A stretch of 64,000 bases of DNA from Streptomyces althioticus (GCA_014649355.1 BMSW01000008.1:1-64000); one strand, 5' to 3'. Counted from the first letter of the stretch, positions 40,996-49,917 are shown. The notes: a model not told the origin generated them from the sequence alone. Numbers and translations are program-made.

Positions 40996-41100
40996 GTCGC
41001 GCAGTTCCCCGCGCCCCTTAGGGCGCTTCCCGCCCGAGCTGCGGGCATTCGTGCCGCATAGGGCGGCACGGGTGGGCGCAGCGGCACCCCCGCCGGGCAG
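40996..41100 (+). repeat. Composite dispersed intergenic repeat, copy 2
   Basis: GTCGCGCAGTTCCCCGCGCC and CCT (40996-41018) is followed by a GCTGCGGGCATTCGTGCCGC segment and by GGGTGGGCGCAGCGGCACCC (about 41,073-41,092). The same three blocks recur in the same order at 52,746-52,912. Confidence 0.8.
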
Positions 41101-41237
41101 GCGCGTACCCACGCACCCCAGCCCCGGCACCACCGTTCGTCTCGGGCCGTCCCCCGGGTCGTGCACCTCCCCAAATCCCGTCCCCACCATCCACGGTGGG
41201 GCCCGGGTGCCCCTATGAACCTTGGGAGCAGGCCCAC

Positions 41238-42695
41238 ATGACCCAACAGTCAGTGCAACCGACAACCACCGCCGAGGACGCGGGACCAGGATCCCGCGTC
41301 CCGGCCGGACGGTCCTGGCTCGACCGCTACTTCCACATCACCCACCGAGGATCGACCCTCGCCCGCGAACTCCGCGGCGGCACCACCACCTTCATGGCGA
41401 TGGCGTACATCCTCCTCCTCAACCCCCTGATCCTCTCCGGCAAGGACGCCGCCGGGAACACCCTCGCCCCCACCGCCCTCATCACCGCGACCGCCTTCGC
41501 CGCCGCCCTCTCCACGCTTCTCATGGGCTTCTTCGGCAAGGTCCCCCTCGCCCTGGCCGCCGGCCTCTCCGTCTCCGGCGTCCTCGCCTCCCAGGTCGCC
41601 CCGGAGATGACCTGGCCGCAGGCGATGGGCATGTGCGTGATGTACGGCGTGGTCATCATGCTGCTGGTCGTCACCGGCCTCCGCGAGATGATCATGAACG
41701 CCATCCCGCTCGCCCTGAAGCACGCGATCACCATGGGCATCGGGCTGTTCATCGCCCTGATCGGCTTCTACAAGGCGGGCTTCGTCCACCAGGGCGAGTC
41801 CACCCCGGTCACCCTCGGTCCGGCGGGCGAACTCGCGGGCTGGCCCGTCCTGTTGTTCGCGGTCACCCTGCTCGCCGTCTTCGTGCTGCAGGCCCGGGGC
41901 GTCCCCGGCGCGATCCTCATCGGCATCGTCGGCGGCACCGTACTCGCCGTCGTGCTCAACGCGTTCGGAGTGATCGATCCGAAGCAGTGGGCGAGCGGTC
42001 CGCCCGAGCTGAAGGGCGGCGCGGTGTCGATGCCGGACTTCTCGCTCTTCGGGCACGTCGAGTTCGGCGGCTGGGGCGAGGTCGGCGCGATGACCGTCGG
42101 GATGATCGTCTTCACCCTCGTCCTGGCCGGGTTCTTCGACGCGATGGCGACCATCATCGGCGTCGGCACGGAGGCGAAGCTCGCCGACGACAAGGGCCGG
42201 ATGCCGGGGCTGTCGAAGGCGCTGTTCATCGACGGCGCGGGCGGTGCGATCGGCGGCGTTTCCGGTGCCTCCGGCCAGACGGTGTTCGTCGAGTCCGCGA
42301 CCGGCGTGGGGGAGGGCGCCCGTACCGGCCTGTGCTCCGTCGTCACCGGGCTCTTCTTCGCCGCGTGCCTGTTCTTCACCCCGCTGACGGCGATCGTGCC
42401 GGGCGAGGTCGCCGCCGCGGCCCTGGTGGTCATCGGCGCGATGATGATGTCGAACGCCCGTCACGTCGACTGGGCCGACCGCGCCACCGCGATCCCGGTG
42501 TTCCTGACCGTGGTGGTCATGCCGTTCACCTACTCGATCACCGCGGGCGTGGCCGCCGGCGTCGTCTCGTACGTCGCGATCAAGACCGGCCAAGGGCGGG
42601 CGCGGGAGGTCGGACCGTTCATGTGGGGACTGACCCTCGTCTTCCTGGTCTTCTTCGCCCTCGCCCCGATCGAGAGCTGGCTCGGGGTGCGCTGA
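41238..42695 (+). CDS. NCS2-family purine permease (AzgA/GhxP-like)
   Basis: The 485-residue protein starts MTQQSVQPTTTAEDAG and has about 13 hydrophobic segments. AzgA-type signatures are visible: GGTTTFMAMAYILLLNP at the start of the membrane part, TLVLAGFFDAMATIIGVG, and ASGQTVFVESATGVGEGART. Members import adenine, guanine or hypoxanthine by proton symport. The gene lies between the xanthine dehydrogenase operon and the XdhC gene, so it probably supplies hypoxanthine or related purines. Confidence 0.9.
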   Translation: MTQQSVQPTTTAEDAGPGSRVPAGRSWLDRYFHITHRGSTLARELRGGTTTFMAMAYILLLNPLILSGKDAAGNTLAPTALITATAFAAALSTLLMGFFGKVPLALAAGLSVSGVLASQVAPEMTWPQAMGMCVMYGVVIMLLVVTGLREMIMNAIPLALKHAITMGIGLFIALIGFYKAGFVHQGESTPVTLGPAGELAGWPVLLFAVTLLAVFVLQARGVPGAILIGIVGGTVLAVVLNAFGVIDPKQWASGPPELKGGAVSMPDFSLFGHVEFGGWGEVGAMTVGMIVFTLVLAGFFDAMATIIGVGTEAKLADDKGRMPGLSKALFIDGAGGAIGGVSGASGQTVFVESATGVGEGARTGLCSVVTGLFFAACLFFTPLTAIVPGEVAAAALVVIGAMMMSNARHVDWADRATAIPVFLTVVVMPFTYSITAGVAAGVVSYVAIKTGQGRAREVGPFMWGLTLVFLVFFALAPIESWLGVR

Positions 42696-42742
42696 GAGGG
42701 CCTCCCCGTCTTCCACGTCACCGCAGTTGAGGAGAGCGAGAC

Positions 42743-43891
42743 ATGCTGGACATCGCCGAGGAGCTGGACCGGTGGGTCGCCGAGGGCCGTGACTTCGCCG
42801 TCGCCACCGTGGTGGCCGTCGGCGGCAGCGCGCCCCGCGGGGCGGGCGCCGCGCTCGCGGTCGACGCCGACGGCACGGCGGTCGGCTCCGTCTCCGGCGG
42901 GTGCGTGGAGGGCGCGGTGTACGAGCTGTGCGTCCGGGCGCTCGAGGACGGCGTGACCGTCCTCGAGCGGTTCGGCTACAGCGACGAGGACGCCTTCACC
43001 GTCGGCCTCACCTGCGGCGGGATCATCGACGTCATGGTCACCCCCGTACGGGCGTCCGACCCCGCCCGCCCCGTGCTGGCCTCCGCGCTCGCCGCGGCGG
43101 CCGGCGGGCGGGCGGCGGCGCTCGCGCGGGTCGTCGCAGGCCCCGGCCACCTGCGCGGCCGCGCGCTCACCGTCCGCCCCGACGGCTCATACGAGGGCGG
43201 CCTCGGCGCGCATCCGGAGCTGGACCGCACGGTCGCGGCCGAGGCGGGCGCCTTCCTGGACGCGGGCCGCACCGGCACCGTGGAGGTCGGCGAGGAGGGG
43301 TCGCGCTGCGGGGCGCCGGTCACCGTGCTGGTCGAGACGTCGGTGCCGCCGCCCCGGATGATCGTGTTCGGCGCGATCGACTTCGCGGCGGCGCTGGTAC
43401 GGGTCGGCAAGTTCCTCGGCCACCACGTCACGGTGTGCGACGCGCGGCCGGTGTTCGCGACCCGGGCGCGTTTCCCGGAGGCGGACGAGATCGTCGTGGA
43501 GTGGCCGCACGAGTACCTGGCCCGCACGGAGACCGACGCCCGCACGGTGCTGTGCGTGCTCACCCACGACGCCAAGTTCGACGTGCCGCTGCTGAGGCTG
43601 GCGCTGCGTCTGCCGGTCGCCTACGTCGGCGCGATGGGCTCCCGCCGCACCCACCTGGACCGCAACGCGCGTCTGCGCGAGGCCGGCGTCAGCGACCTGG
43701 AGCTGGCCCGGCTCAAGTCCCCGATCGGCCTGGACCTGGGCGCCCGCACCCCGGAGGAGACGGCCCTGTCCATCGCGGCGGAGATCGTCGCCGACCGCCG
43801 AGGCGGCACGGGCGCCGCCCTCACGGGCGCGCACACCCCCATCCACCACGACACCCGCCCCCCGACGGGCACCATCGGCTCGGTCGCCTGA
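42743..43891 (+). CDS. xdhC: XdhC/CoxI-family molybdenum cofactor maturation factor
   Basis: The 382-residue protein starts at ATG 42743 behind GAGGAGAG. The N-terminal XdhC domain has AVGGSAPRGAGAA, SVSGGCVEGAV and LTCGGIIDV. The C-terminal Rossmann-like domain has MIVFGAIDFAAALVRV and VAYVGAMGSRRTHLDR. XdhC binds the molybdenum cofactor, mediates its sulfuration and inserts it into xanthine dehydrogenase. The last codons belong to the repeat family that fills the following 600 bases, so the C-terminus may have been remodelled. Confidence 0.92.
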   Translation: MLDIAEELDRWVAEGRDFAVATVVAVGGSAPRGAGAALAVDADGTAVGSVSGGCVEGAVYELCVRALEDGVTVLERFGYSDEDAFTVGLTCGGIIDVMVTPVRASDPARPVLASALAAAAGGRAAALARVVAGPGHLRGRALTVRPDGSYEGGLGAHPELDRTVAAEAGAFLDAGRTGTVEVGEEGSRCGAPVTVLVETSVPPPRMIVFGAIDFAAALVRVGKFLGHHVTVCDARPVFATRARFPEADEIVVEWPHEYLARTETDARTVLCVLTHDAKFDVPLLRLALRLPVAYVGAMGSRRTHLDRNARLREAGVSDLELARLKSPIGLDLGARTPEETALSIAAEIVADRRGGTGAALTGAHTPIHHDTRPPTGTIGSVA

Positions 43892-44470
43892 GCGGCTCTC
43901 GGCCGGTCTCCGGCCCGCTGCGTGAGCCCGGTGGCCCGGTGGCCCAGAGCCGTTGGGTGGGCCCGTCCCGGGGGGCGTGGGGGCGGAGTCCTGCACCCGG
44001 CTCGCGGACGGGCGTTTCGGCGCGTGTTGCTGGAGCGGCCCCCTCGGTCACGGGCTCGCTGCATCGGCCCGGTGGCTCGGTGGCTCCGGGGCGGTCACCG
44101 TTTCGGTCTCGTCGGGTGGGCCTGGACCGCGCCCCCCATGCCCCCGGCCGGTTTCTGGCCCGCTGCACCGGCCCGGTGGCTCTGGGGCCCCGGGTCGGTC
44201 GCCGATCCGGTCTCGCGGGTGGTCCTGTCCCGGGGCATGCAGGGGCGCAGTCCTGCACGCGGCCCCCGGACGGGCGTTTCGGCGCGCGTCGCCTGAGCGG
44301 CCCCCGGCCGTCACCGGCCCGCCGCATCGGCCCAATGGCCCGGTGGCCCGGTGGCCCCCGGTCCGTCACCGACCCGACCTCGCCGGGCGGGCCCGTCCCG
44401 GGGCGTGGAGGGGCGCGGTCTCGCACCCCGCCCCCCCGACCGGCGTCATCGGCCCGGTCGCCTCAGCTGC
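43862..44470 (+). repeat. Diverged tandem repeats derived from the xdhC 3' end
   Basis: The last codons and stop of the xdhC-type gene (GACGGGCACCATCGG then CGGTCGCCTGAGCGGC, about 43,864-43,896) recur as GACGGGCGTTTCGGCGCG with GTTGCTGGAGCGGCC at 44,007-44,040, as GACGGGCGTTTCGGCGCG with CGTCGCCTGAGCGGCC at 44,269-44,302, and as GACCGGCGTCATCGGCCC with GGTCGCCTCAGC at 44,438-44,466. Between them, blocks such as GGCCCGGTGGCCCGGTGGCC and CCCGTCCCGGGGCGTG repeat in the same order. A fourth unit around 44,100-44,170 seems to have lost its tail. The 635-base gap holds no gene. Confidence 0.8.
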
Positions 44471-44526
44471 CTCCGTCCACCCCACGGTGCCGCGGTCACC
44501 GCGCGGGCCGAGCAGCCCCCGTCAGC

Positions 44527-45249
44527 TCACCGCGCCGACCACGCGTGCCGGACCCGCCACAGGTCGCGCAGGAGCGCGATCTCGGCCATGTGGTGGACGA
44601 ACTCCAGGTTGGCTCCCGCGAGCACGGCGACGAAGGGATCGTCGGGGTCGGAGCCGTAGGGGTACTGCGAGAAGCCGACCGTGTCGAGCTGTTCCTCGGT
44701 GACGCCGCCCACGGCGGTCCGCCACCGGTCGACGGTCTCCCAGAACCGTTCCAGCGCGAGGGCGGCGGAGGGCGTGAAGTCGACCATCTGCTTCGGGGCC
44801 TGCCGCCGCTCGCCGAAGGCCCACTCCCAGCCGCCCGCGAACTCGTAGTGCAGGTGGTTCAGCCGCCACGCGATCGTCGTGAGCGGCGTGTCGTCCGGCT
44901 CCGGTTCCCCGGTGTAGGAGAGGACCTCCTCGACCCGCGCGACGCTCACGCTCCAGTCCTCGGCGATCTTCTCGACGCTCATCCCGGAGGCCGCCTGCCG
45001 GGCCACTTCCGCGTACTCGCCCGCCGGAATGTCCGGGTCGCCCTGGTCGAGCACCCACTCGCCGGGTCCGAAGGCCCTGGGCGTCACCGCCTCGCCGCGC
45101 CGCCGGATCGACCAGCAGCCGGGGACCGGCTCCCAGAGGTACTCCTCGTCGCCCAGTCCCGACAGCCGCGCACGGGCCATGTCCGTCGCCTTGTCGAACT
45201 GCTCCAGCAGAATGCTCAAGCGGTCGGTCCGTACGCCCTCGGTGCCCAT
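44527..45249 (-). CDS. DinB-like protein with inserted DUF433-like module
   Basis: ATG 45249 (GGAAGG upstream) gives 240 residues. The first 60 and last 120 residues form a DinB-type four-helix bundle (LGDEEYLWEPVPGCWSIRRR; TTIAWRLNHLHYEFAGG with the metal-site His; ANLEFVHHMAEIALLRDLW). Between them, about residues 77-120, YAEVARQAASGMSVEKIAED and VARVEEVLSYTG look like the helix-turn-helix of DUF433 antitoxin-type proteins. DinB proteins include thiol transferases and many unknowns. The insert is unusual; its role is not known. Confidence 0.8.
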   Translation of the reverse strand: MGTEGVRTDRLSILLEQFDKATDMARARLSGLGDEEYLWEPVPGCWSIRRRGEAVTPRAFGPGEWVLDQGDPDIPAGEYAEVARQAASGMSVEKIAEDWSVSVARVEEVLSYTGEPEPDDTPLTTIAWRLNHLHYEFAGGWEWAFGERRQAPKQMVDFTPSAALALERFWETVDRWRTAVGGVTEEQLDTVGFSQYPYGSDPDDPFVAVLAGANLEFVHHMAEIALLRDLWRVRHAWSAR

Positions 45250-45364
45250 GCCAGGCCTTCCCGTGGTCGGGTCAGATGCCACCGGGAAGGTAGTGGCGCC
45301 GCGCCGCGGGACGCGACTGCTTTTCCGCGCACGGAGTCCGGACCCGGGACGGGCCTCGCGGAGT

Positions 45365-45805
45365 TCAGGCGCGCCGCAGCAGCCGGTCCATCGCCCGCCC
45401 GAACATCACGCGCCCCGCCCGCGCGAGCAGCCCGTCGCACGCGGCGGGGAGAAAACGCACACGGACGTCCTCCCGCCACACCACCCGGCACCGTCCGCCG
45501 GGACGCACGTGCACCTCGATCTCCGCCCACCCCAGAACCGTCCGCCCGTGCTTCTCCAGCCGGCAGAAGCCGGGGGAGTCGCCCGCCGGGGGCCGCCACG
45601 CCGTGACCTCCATCGGGTCGTCGAAGCCGAGCGGACCCGCGCCCGTACGGGCGACGAACAGGGTGCCTTCGCGGGTGGGCGGGGGAGTGGTGACGGTGAT
45701 CCGGGTCAGCGGGACCACCTCGCCGTGCCGGGGCCAGGTCGTGACCCGCCGCCAGGCCTCGGCGGGGGGCAGGGACACGGTGCGCTGGAGCTCGAAGGTG
45801 GCCAC
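45365..45805 (-). CDS. SRPBCC-fold protein
   Basis: The 146-residue protein begins MATFELQRTVSLPPAEAWRR, the usual start of the polyketide cyclase/dehydrase-like SRPBCC family, and has the alternating beta strands and closing helix expected (CRVVWREDVRVRFLP, LARAGRVMFGRAMDRLL). Such proteins bind lipids or small hydrophobic ligands. No enzymatic role can be assigned. It lies downstream of, and in the same orientation as, a deacetylase relic. Confidence 0.78.
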   Translation of the reverse strand: MATFELQRTVSLPPAEAWRRVTTWPRHGEVVPLTRITVTTPPPTREGTLFVARTGAGPLGFDDPMEVTAWRPPAGDSPGFCRLEKHGRTVLGWAEIEVHVRPGGRCRVVWREDVRVRFLPAACDGLLARAGRVMFGRAMDRLLRRA

Positions 45806-45840
45806 GCCCCGATCCTAGGAGCCCTCTGCTGTTCCTGCCC

Positions 45841-45936
45841 TCAGCGATAGACCGCCCCAGGCTCCGCCCTCCCCGGCGCCAGCAGCTGCGGGACGGTCAC
45901 GAAGACGTACCCCCGCTTCTTGATCGCAGAAGGCAT
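45841..45936 (-). pseudogene. C-terminal relic of a polysaccharide deacetylase
   Basis: The 31-codon frame from ATG 45936 reads MPSAIKKRGYVFVTVPQLLA and ends PGRAEPGAVYR. KKRGYVFVTVPQLL with a PG-x-VYR ending is the C-terminal signature of NodB-type polysaccharide deacetylases as I know them from Streptomyces. An in-frame stop lies a few codons upstream and nothing of the catalytic domain remains. The relic sits close to the glycosyltransferase cluster. Confidence 0.6.
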
Positions 45937-46219
45937 GCGCGGACTGTACGCACGTTCTTATACGCCGGGTTCATAGTCCGCCGACGCGTGCCTCCGTACG
46001 GGTGATCGCGGCCCGGGAGAGTTGTCACCGGCCCGTCGGGCGACCGCCCGTCCCTCCCGCCCTCCGACCTGCGCGGACCTCCGTCTCGGTGCACGCTGGT
46101 GCAGAGCAGCGCATATCCACACGGAGCGGGACGAACCATGTCGAACGGTTTGACGCAGGTCGCGTGCGGCACCCGCTCCCCGCAGTACTCGCCCGACCCA
46201 GGGACGGAGCCGACTCCCC
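45937..46219. other. Upstream region of the glycosyltransferase operon
   Basis: No convincing gene. ATG 46138 behind GGAGCGGGAC opens a 32-codon frame (MSNGLTQVACGTRSPQYSPD and on) that overlaps the next small frame; it may be a translated leader or chance. The operon promoter must lie here but I cannot point to it. Confidence 0.35.
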
Positions 46220-46327
46220 ATGCACGACCCCGGTGACCACGCCCCGTTCGCCGAACGCCGCCCCGCCCCCGCGGGTCCGCGCCCGGGCGGGCCGTACGCC
46301 GGGCACGGGAGGTGGGCGCCGCGATGA
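46220..46327 (+). CDS. Candidate small ORF coupled to the glycosyltransferase operon
   Basis: ATG 46220 opens 35 codons (MHDPGDHAPFAERRPAPAGP and on) whose stop overlaps the first glycosyltransferase start (ATGA), the same coupling as at every other junction in this operon. The peptide is Pro/Arg/Gly-rich with no known family. The ribosome-binding site is poor. Confidence 0.28.
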   Translation: MHDPGDHAPFAERRPAPAGPRPGGPYAGHGRWAPR

Positions 46328-47331
46328 CGCCGTACGCCGTCGTGATCCCCACCCTGGTCCGCGAGAGCCTCCCCGACTGCCTCGCCGCCCTGGCCGCCGC
46401 ACACGGACCCCGCCCGGAACACATCGTCCTCGTCGACGACCGCCCCGCCACGCCCGTCCCCGACCCGGAGCGGCTGGAGCACGCGCTGAGCGTCCTCGGC
46501 GACCTGCGCGACCGCACCACCGTGCTGCCCGGGGAGGCGCGCGGCCCCGCCGCCGCCCGCAACACCGGACTGCGCGCCGTCACCGAACCCTGGGTGGTGT
46601 TCGTCGACGACGACGTCCAGGTCGGACCGCACTGGTGTGCCCAGCTCCACCAGGACCTCGGCGAGGCGACGCCCGACACCGCGGGCGTGCCGGGCGTCAT
46701 CACCGTGCCGCTGCCCGGCGGACGGCGCCCCACCGACTGGGAGCGCGGCACCGCCGGACTGGCCCGCGCCCGCTGGATCAGCGCCGACATGGCCTACCGC
46801 ACCGAGGTCCTCCGCAGGGCCGGAGGCTTCGACGAACGCTTCCCCCGCGCGCACCGCGAGGACGCCGACCTCGCGCTGCGGCTCCTCGACGCCGGCTGGC
46901 GCATCCGCCGCGGCTGCCGCACCACCCTGCACCCCGTGCGCCCCGCCTCCCGCTGGGCGTCGGTGCGCTCGCAGCGCGGCCACGCCGACGACGCCCTGAT
47001 GCGGCGCCTGCACGGCCCCGGCTGGTGGGAGAGGGCCGTCGCACCGCGCGGACGCATCCGCCGCCACGCCGCGATCACCGCCGCCGCCGCCGGCGCGTGC
47101 GCGCTCGCCGCCACCGGACACCGCAGAGCCGCCGCGGCCTGCGCGGCGGGATGGGCGGCCGGCACCGCCGAGTTCGCCCGCGCCCGCATCGTGCCCGGGC
47201 CGCGTACCCCCGAGGAGGTAGCGACCGTGCTCGCCACCAGCGTGGTCATCCCGCCCGCCGCCACCTGGCACCGCCTGGCCGGCGCCTGGCGCCACCGGCA
47301 CGCCCCCGCCTGGCGGGAGGTGGCCCGATGA
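46324..47331 (+). CDS. Glycosyltransferase family 2
   Basis: The 335-residue protein starts MTPYAVVIPTLVRESLPDCL. GT-A fold motifs are AVVIPT, VLVDDRPA, ARNTGLRAV and the DxD-type VFVDDDVQVGP; HREDADLALRLLDAGW is the acceptor-site segment. Two weakly hydrophobic Ala-rich segments near 245-285 may touch the membrane. It is the first of seven coupled sugar genes; its stop overlaps the next start. Confidence 0.85.
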   Translation: MTPYAVVIPTLVRESLPDCLAALAAAHGPRPEHIVLVDDRPATPVPDPERLEHALSVLGDLRDRTTVLPGEARGPAAARNTGLRAVTEPWVVFVDDDVQVGPHWCAQLHQDLGEATPDTAGVPGVITVPLPGGRRPTDWERGTAGLARARWISADMAYRTEVLRRAGGFDERFPRAHREDADLALRLLDAGWRIRRGCRTTLHPVRPASRWASVRSQRGHADDALMRRLHGPGWWERAVAPRGRIRRHAAITAAAAGACALAATGHRRAAAACAAGWAAGTAEFARARIVPGPRTPEEVATVLATSVVIPPAATWHRLAGAWRHRHAPAWREVAR

Positions 47332-47984
47332 GCCCCGTACGGGCGGTCCTGTTCGACCGCGACGGCACCCTGGTGCACGACGTCCCCTACAACGGCTCCC
47401 CGGAACGCGTGCGCCCCGTCGAAGGGGCGCGCGAGGCGCTCGACGCGCTGCGCGCCCGCTCCATCCGCCTCGGTGTCGTCACCAACCAGTCCGGCGTGGC
47501 CCGCGGGCTGCTCACCGAGGCCGACGTCCGGCGCGTCGGCAAACGCGTCGAGGAACTCCTCGGCCCGTTCGACGTCCTGGCCTTCTGCCCGCACGGCCCC
47601 GACGACGGCTGCCCGTGCCGCAAGCCCCGGCCCGGCATGATCCTCGACGCCGCCGGGCGACTGGGCGTCGACCCGGCCGACTGCGTCGTCGTCGGCGACA
47701 TCGGCTCCGACGTCGAGGCCGCCTGCCGGGCCGGCGCGCACGCCGTCCTCGTCCCCACACCCGTCACACGCGCCGAGGAGACCGCCGCCGCCCCGCACGT
47801 GGCACGCGACCTGCGCGAGGCCGTGCGGATGATCCTCGACGGACCGCCGTGGGAGGCCCCGGACGGCGCCCCCGCGCCGGGGCTGTACGCCGACGCCGAA
47901 CACGCGCGGGTGCCGGGCGGTCCCGCCCGGCGCCTGCCGGGCGGCCCGGACCCGTCGCCGCCCCGCACCCGGAGGTACCTGTGA
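47328..47984 (+). CDS. HAD phosphatase, GmhB-like (D,D-heptose 1,7-bisphosphate phosphatase type)
   Basis: The 218-residue protein has the HAD motifs AVLFDRDGTLV (Asp nucleophile and acid/base), VVTNQSGVARG, and VVVGDIGSDVEAA. The zinc-binding loop typical of histidinol-phosphatase/GmhB proteins reads CPHGPDDGCPCRKPRPGM. It probably makes heptose 1-phosphate for a glycan, but no GmhA or HldE partner is present in the window, so another sugar phosphate is possible. A Pro-rich tail of 30 residues follows the domain. Confidence 0.86.
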   Translation: MSPVRAVLFDRDGTLVHDVPYNGSPERVRPVEGAREALDALRARSIRLGVVTNQSGVARGLLTEADVRRVGKRVEELLGPFDVLAFCPHGPDDGCPCRKPRPGMILDAAGRLGVDPADCVVVGDIGSDVEAACRAGAHAVLVPTPVTRAEETAAAPHVARDLREAVRMILDGPPWEAPDGAPAPGLYADAEHARVPGGPARRLPGGPDPSPPRTRRYL

Positions 47985-48970
47985 GAGCCCTCGTCACCCG
48001 GCTCGACAGCTTCGGCGACGTGCTGCTCGCCGGCCCCGCCGTACGCGCCGTCGCCGCCCGCGCCGACCACGTCACCCTGCTGTGCGGACCGCAGGGGGCG
48101 CCCGCGGCGCGGCTCCTGCCCGGGGTGGACGAGGTGCTCGTCTGGGAGTCCCCGTGGACCGGGTTCCGGCCGCCGCCCGTGGACCGCGACGACATCGACA
48201 AGATCGTCGCGTCCCTCGACGCCGACGCCGCGCTCGTCCTCACCTCCTTCCACCAGTCGCCGCTGCCCACCGCGCTGCTGCTGCGGCTGGCCGGCGTCCC
48301 CTTCGTCGCCGCCGACAGCGAGGACCACCCCGGCAGCCTCCTCGACGTACGCCACCACCGCGCCCCGCACGCCCACGAGGCCGAGGCCGCCCTCGACCTC
48401 GCCGAGGCGGCCGGCTTCCCCCGCGTCGACGACGGCCGCCTGCGGGTCCTCCCGCCACCCGCCGCCGACGACCTGACCGGCGACGGACCGTACGTCGTGG
48501 TCCACCCCGGCGCCAGCGTGCCCGCCCGCGCCTGGAGCCCCGGACGCTGCGCGCAGGCGGTGCGCGAACTCGCCGCCGCCGGACGGCGCGTCGTCGTCAC
48601 CGGAGGCGCGGGCGAGCGCGACCTCACCGCGTACGTCGCCGGCGGCCGCGCCCTCGACCTGGGCGGCCGCACCGACGCCGCGCGGCTCGCCGGGGTGCTC
48701 GCCGGGGCCGACTGCGTCGTCGCGGGCAACACCGGCCCCGCCCATCTCGCCGCCGCCGTCGGCACCCCCGTGGTGTCGCTGTTCGCGCCGGTCGTCCCCG
48801 CCGAGCGGTGGCGCCCCTACGGCGTGCCCCACCTGCTGCTCGGCGACCAGGACGCCCCGTGCGCCGGAAGCCGCGCGCGGCGCTGCCCCGTACCGGGCCA
48901 TCCCTGCCTGGACACCGTGACCGCGCTCGACGTCGTCGCCGCGGTCGACAAGCTCGTGGAGGTGGCATGA
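47981..48970 (+). CDS. Glycosyltransferase family 9 (heptosyltransferase-like)
   Basis: GTG 47981 behind GGAGGTACCT overlaps the previous stop. The 329-residue GT-B protein begins RALVTRLDSFGDVLLAGPAV, the GT9 N-terminus. The C-terminal nucleotide-sugar site has VVVHPGASVPARAWSP and VVAGNTGPAHLAAAVGTPVV. GT9 enzymes transfer heptose or a related sugar from ADP-sugar; in a Gram-positive the acceptor would be a cell-surface or secreted glycan. Confidence 0.88.
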   Translation: MRALVTRLDSFGDVLLAGPAVRAVAARADHVTLLCGPQGAPAARLLPGVDEVLVWESPWTGFRPPPVDRDDIDKIVASLDADAALVLTSFHQSPLPTALLLRLAGVPFVAADSEDHPGSLLDVRHHRAPHAHEAEAALDLAEAAGFPRVDDGRLRVLPPPAADDLTGDGPYVVVHPGASVPARAWSPGRCAQAVRELAAAGRRVVVTGGAGERDLTAYVAGGRALDLGGRTDAARLAGVLAGADCVVAGNTGPAHLAAAVGTPVVSLFAPVVPAERWRPYGVPHLLLGDQDAPCAGSRARRCPVPGHPCLDTVTALDVVAAVDKLVEVA

Positions 48971-49917
48971 GGATCCTGCTGTGGCATGTGCACGGGTCGT
49001 GGACCACGGCCTTCGTGCAGGGACCGCACACCTACGTCGTCCCCGTCACCCCGGACCGCGGACCCGACGGACTGGGCCGCGCCCGCACCTTCGACTGGCC
49101 CGACACGGTCGTCGAGGTCCCGCCGGAGCGCCTGGCCGAGCAGGACGTCGACGTGGTCGTGCTGCAACGCCCGCACGAGATCGGCCTGGTGGACCGCTGG
49201 CTGCGCCGCCGCCCCCCGCTCGTCTACCTGGAGCACAACGCCCCGCACGGCGACGTCCCCGACACCCGGCACCCCGCGGCGGACATCCCCGGCGTGACCC
49301 TCGTGCACGTCACCCACTTCAACCGGCTGATGTGGGACGCCGGTTCCACCCCCGCCACGGTGATCGAGCACGGCATCGTCGACCCCGGCCCGCTGTGGAC
49401 GGGCGAACTGCCGCACGCCGCCGTCGTCGTCAACGAACCGGTGCGGCGCGGCCGTACCACCGGCACCGACCTGCTGCCGGAGTTCGCCGCCGCCGCGCCC
49501 CTGGACGTGTTCGGCATGGGCACCGACGGACTCGCCGGGCACCTCGGCCTCCCCGCCGAGCGGTGCCGCACCCACGAGCTGACCCAGGCCCGGCTGCACG
49601 CCGAGATGGCCCGCCGCCGCGTCTACGTCCACCCGGTGCGCTGGACCTCCCTCGGGCTGTCCCTGCTGGAGGCCATGCACCTCGGCATGCCCGTCGTCGC
49701 CCTCGCCACCACCGAGGTCACCGAGGCGGTGCCGCCCGGCGCGGGCGTCGTCTCCAACCGCCTCGACGTCCTCACCGACGCCGTACGGGACTTCGTCGCC
49801 GACCCGCTGAGCGCCCGCCGCACCGGCGAACTCGCCCGCGCCGCCGCCCTCGCCCGCTACGGGCTGCCCCGCTTCCTCGACGACTGGGAACGCCTCCTCA
49901 AAGAGGTCACGCGATGA
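48967..49917 (+). CDS. Glycosyltransferase, GT4-like (GT-B fold)
   Basis: The 316-residue protein starts MRILLWHVHGSWTTAFVQGP. It is a GT-B protein: LVYLEHNAPHGDVPDTRHP in the N-terminal half and the donor-site segment RRVYVHPVRWTSLGLSLLEAMHLGMPVV, with the Glu of the E-x7-E type motif in place. It overlaps both neighbours by four bases. Donor and acceptor unknown. Confidence 0.82.
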   Translation: MRILLWHVHGSWTTAFVQGPHTYVVPVTPDRGPDGLGRARTFDWPDTVVEVPPERLAEQDVDVVVLQRPHEIGLVDRWLRRRPPLVYLEHNAPHGDVPDTRHPAADIPGVTLVHVTHFNRLMWDAGSTPATVIEHGIVDPGPLWTGELPHAAVVVNEPVRRGRTTGTDLLPEFAAAAPLDVFGMGTDGLAGHLGLPAERCRTHELTQARLHAEMARRRVYVHPVRWTSLGLSLLEAMHLGMPVVALATTEVTEAVPPGAGVVSNRLDVLTDAVRDFVADPLSARRTGELARAAALARYGLPRFLDDWERLLKEVTR

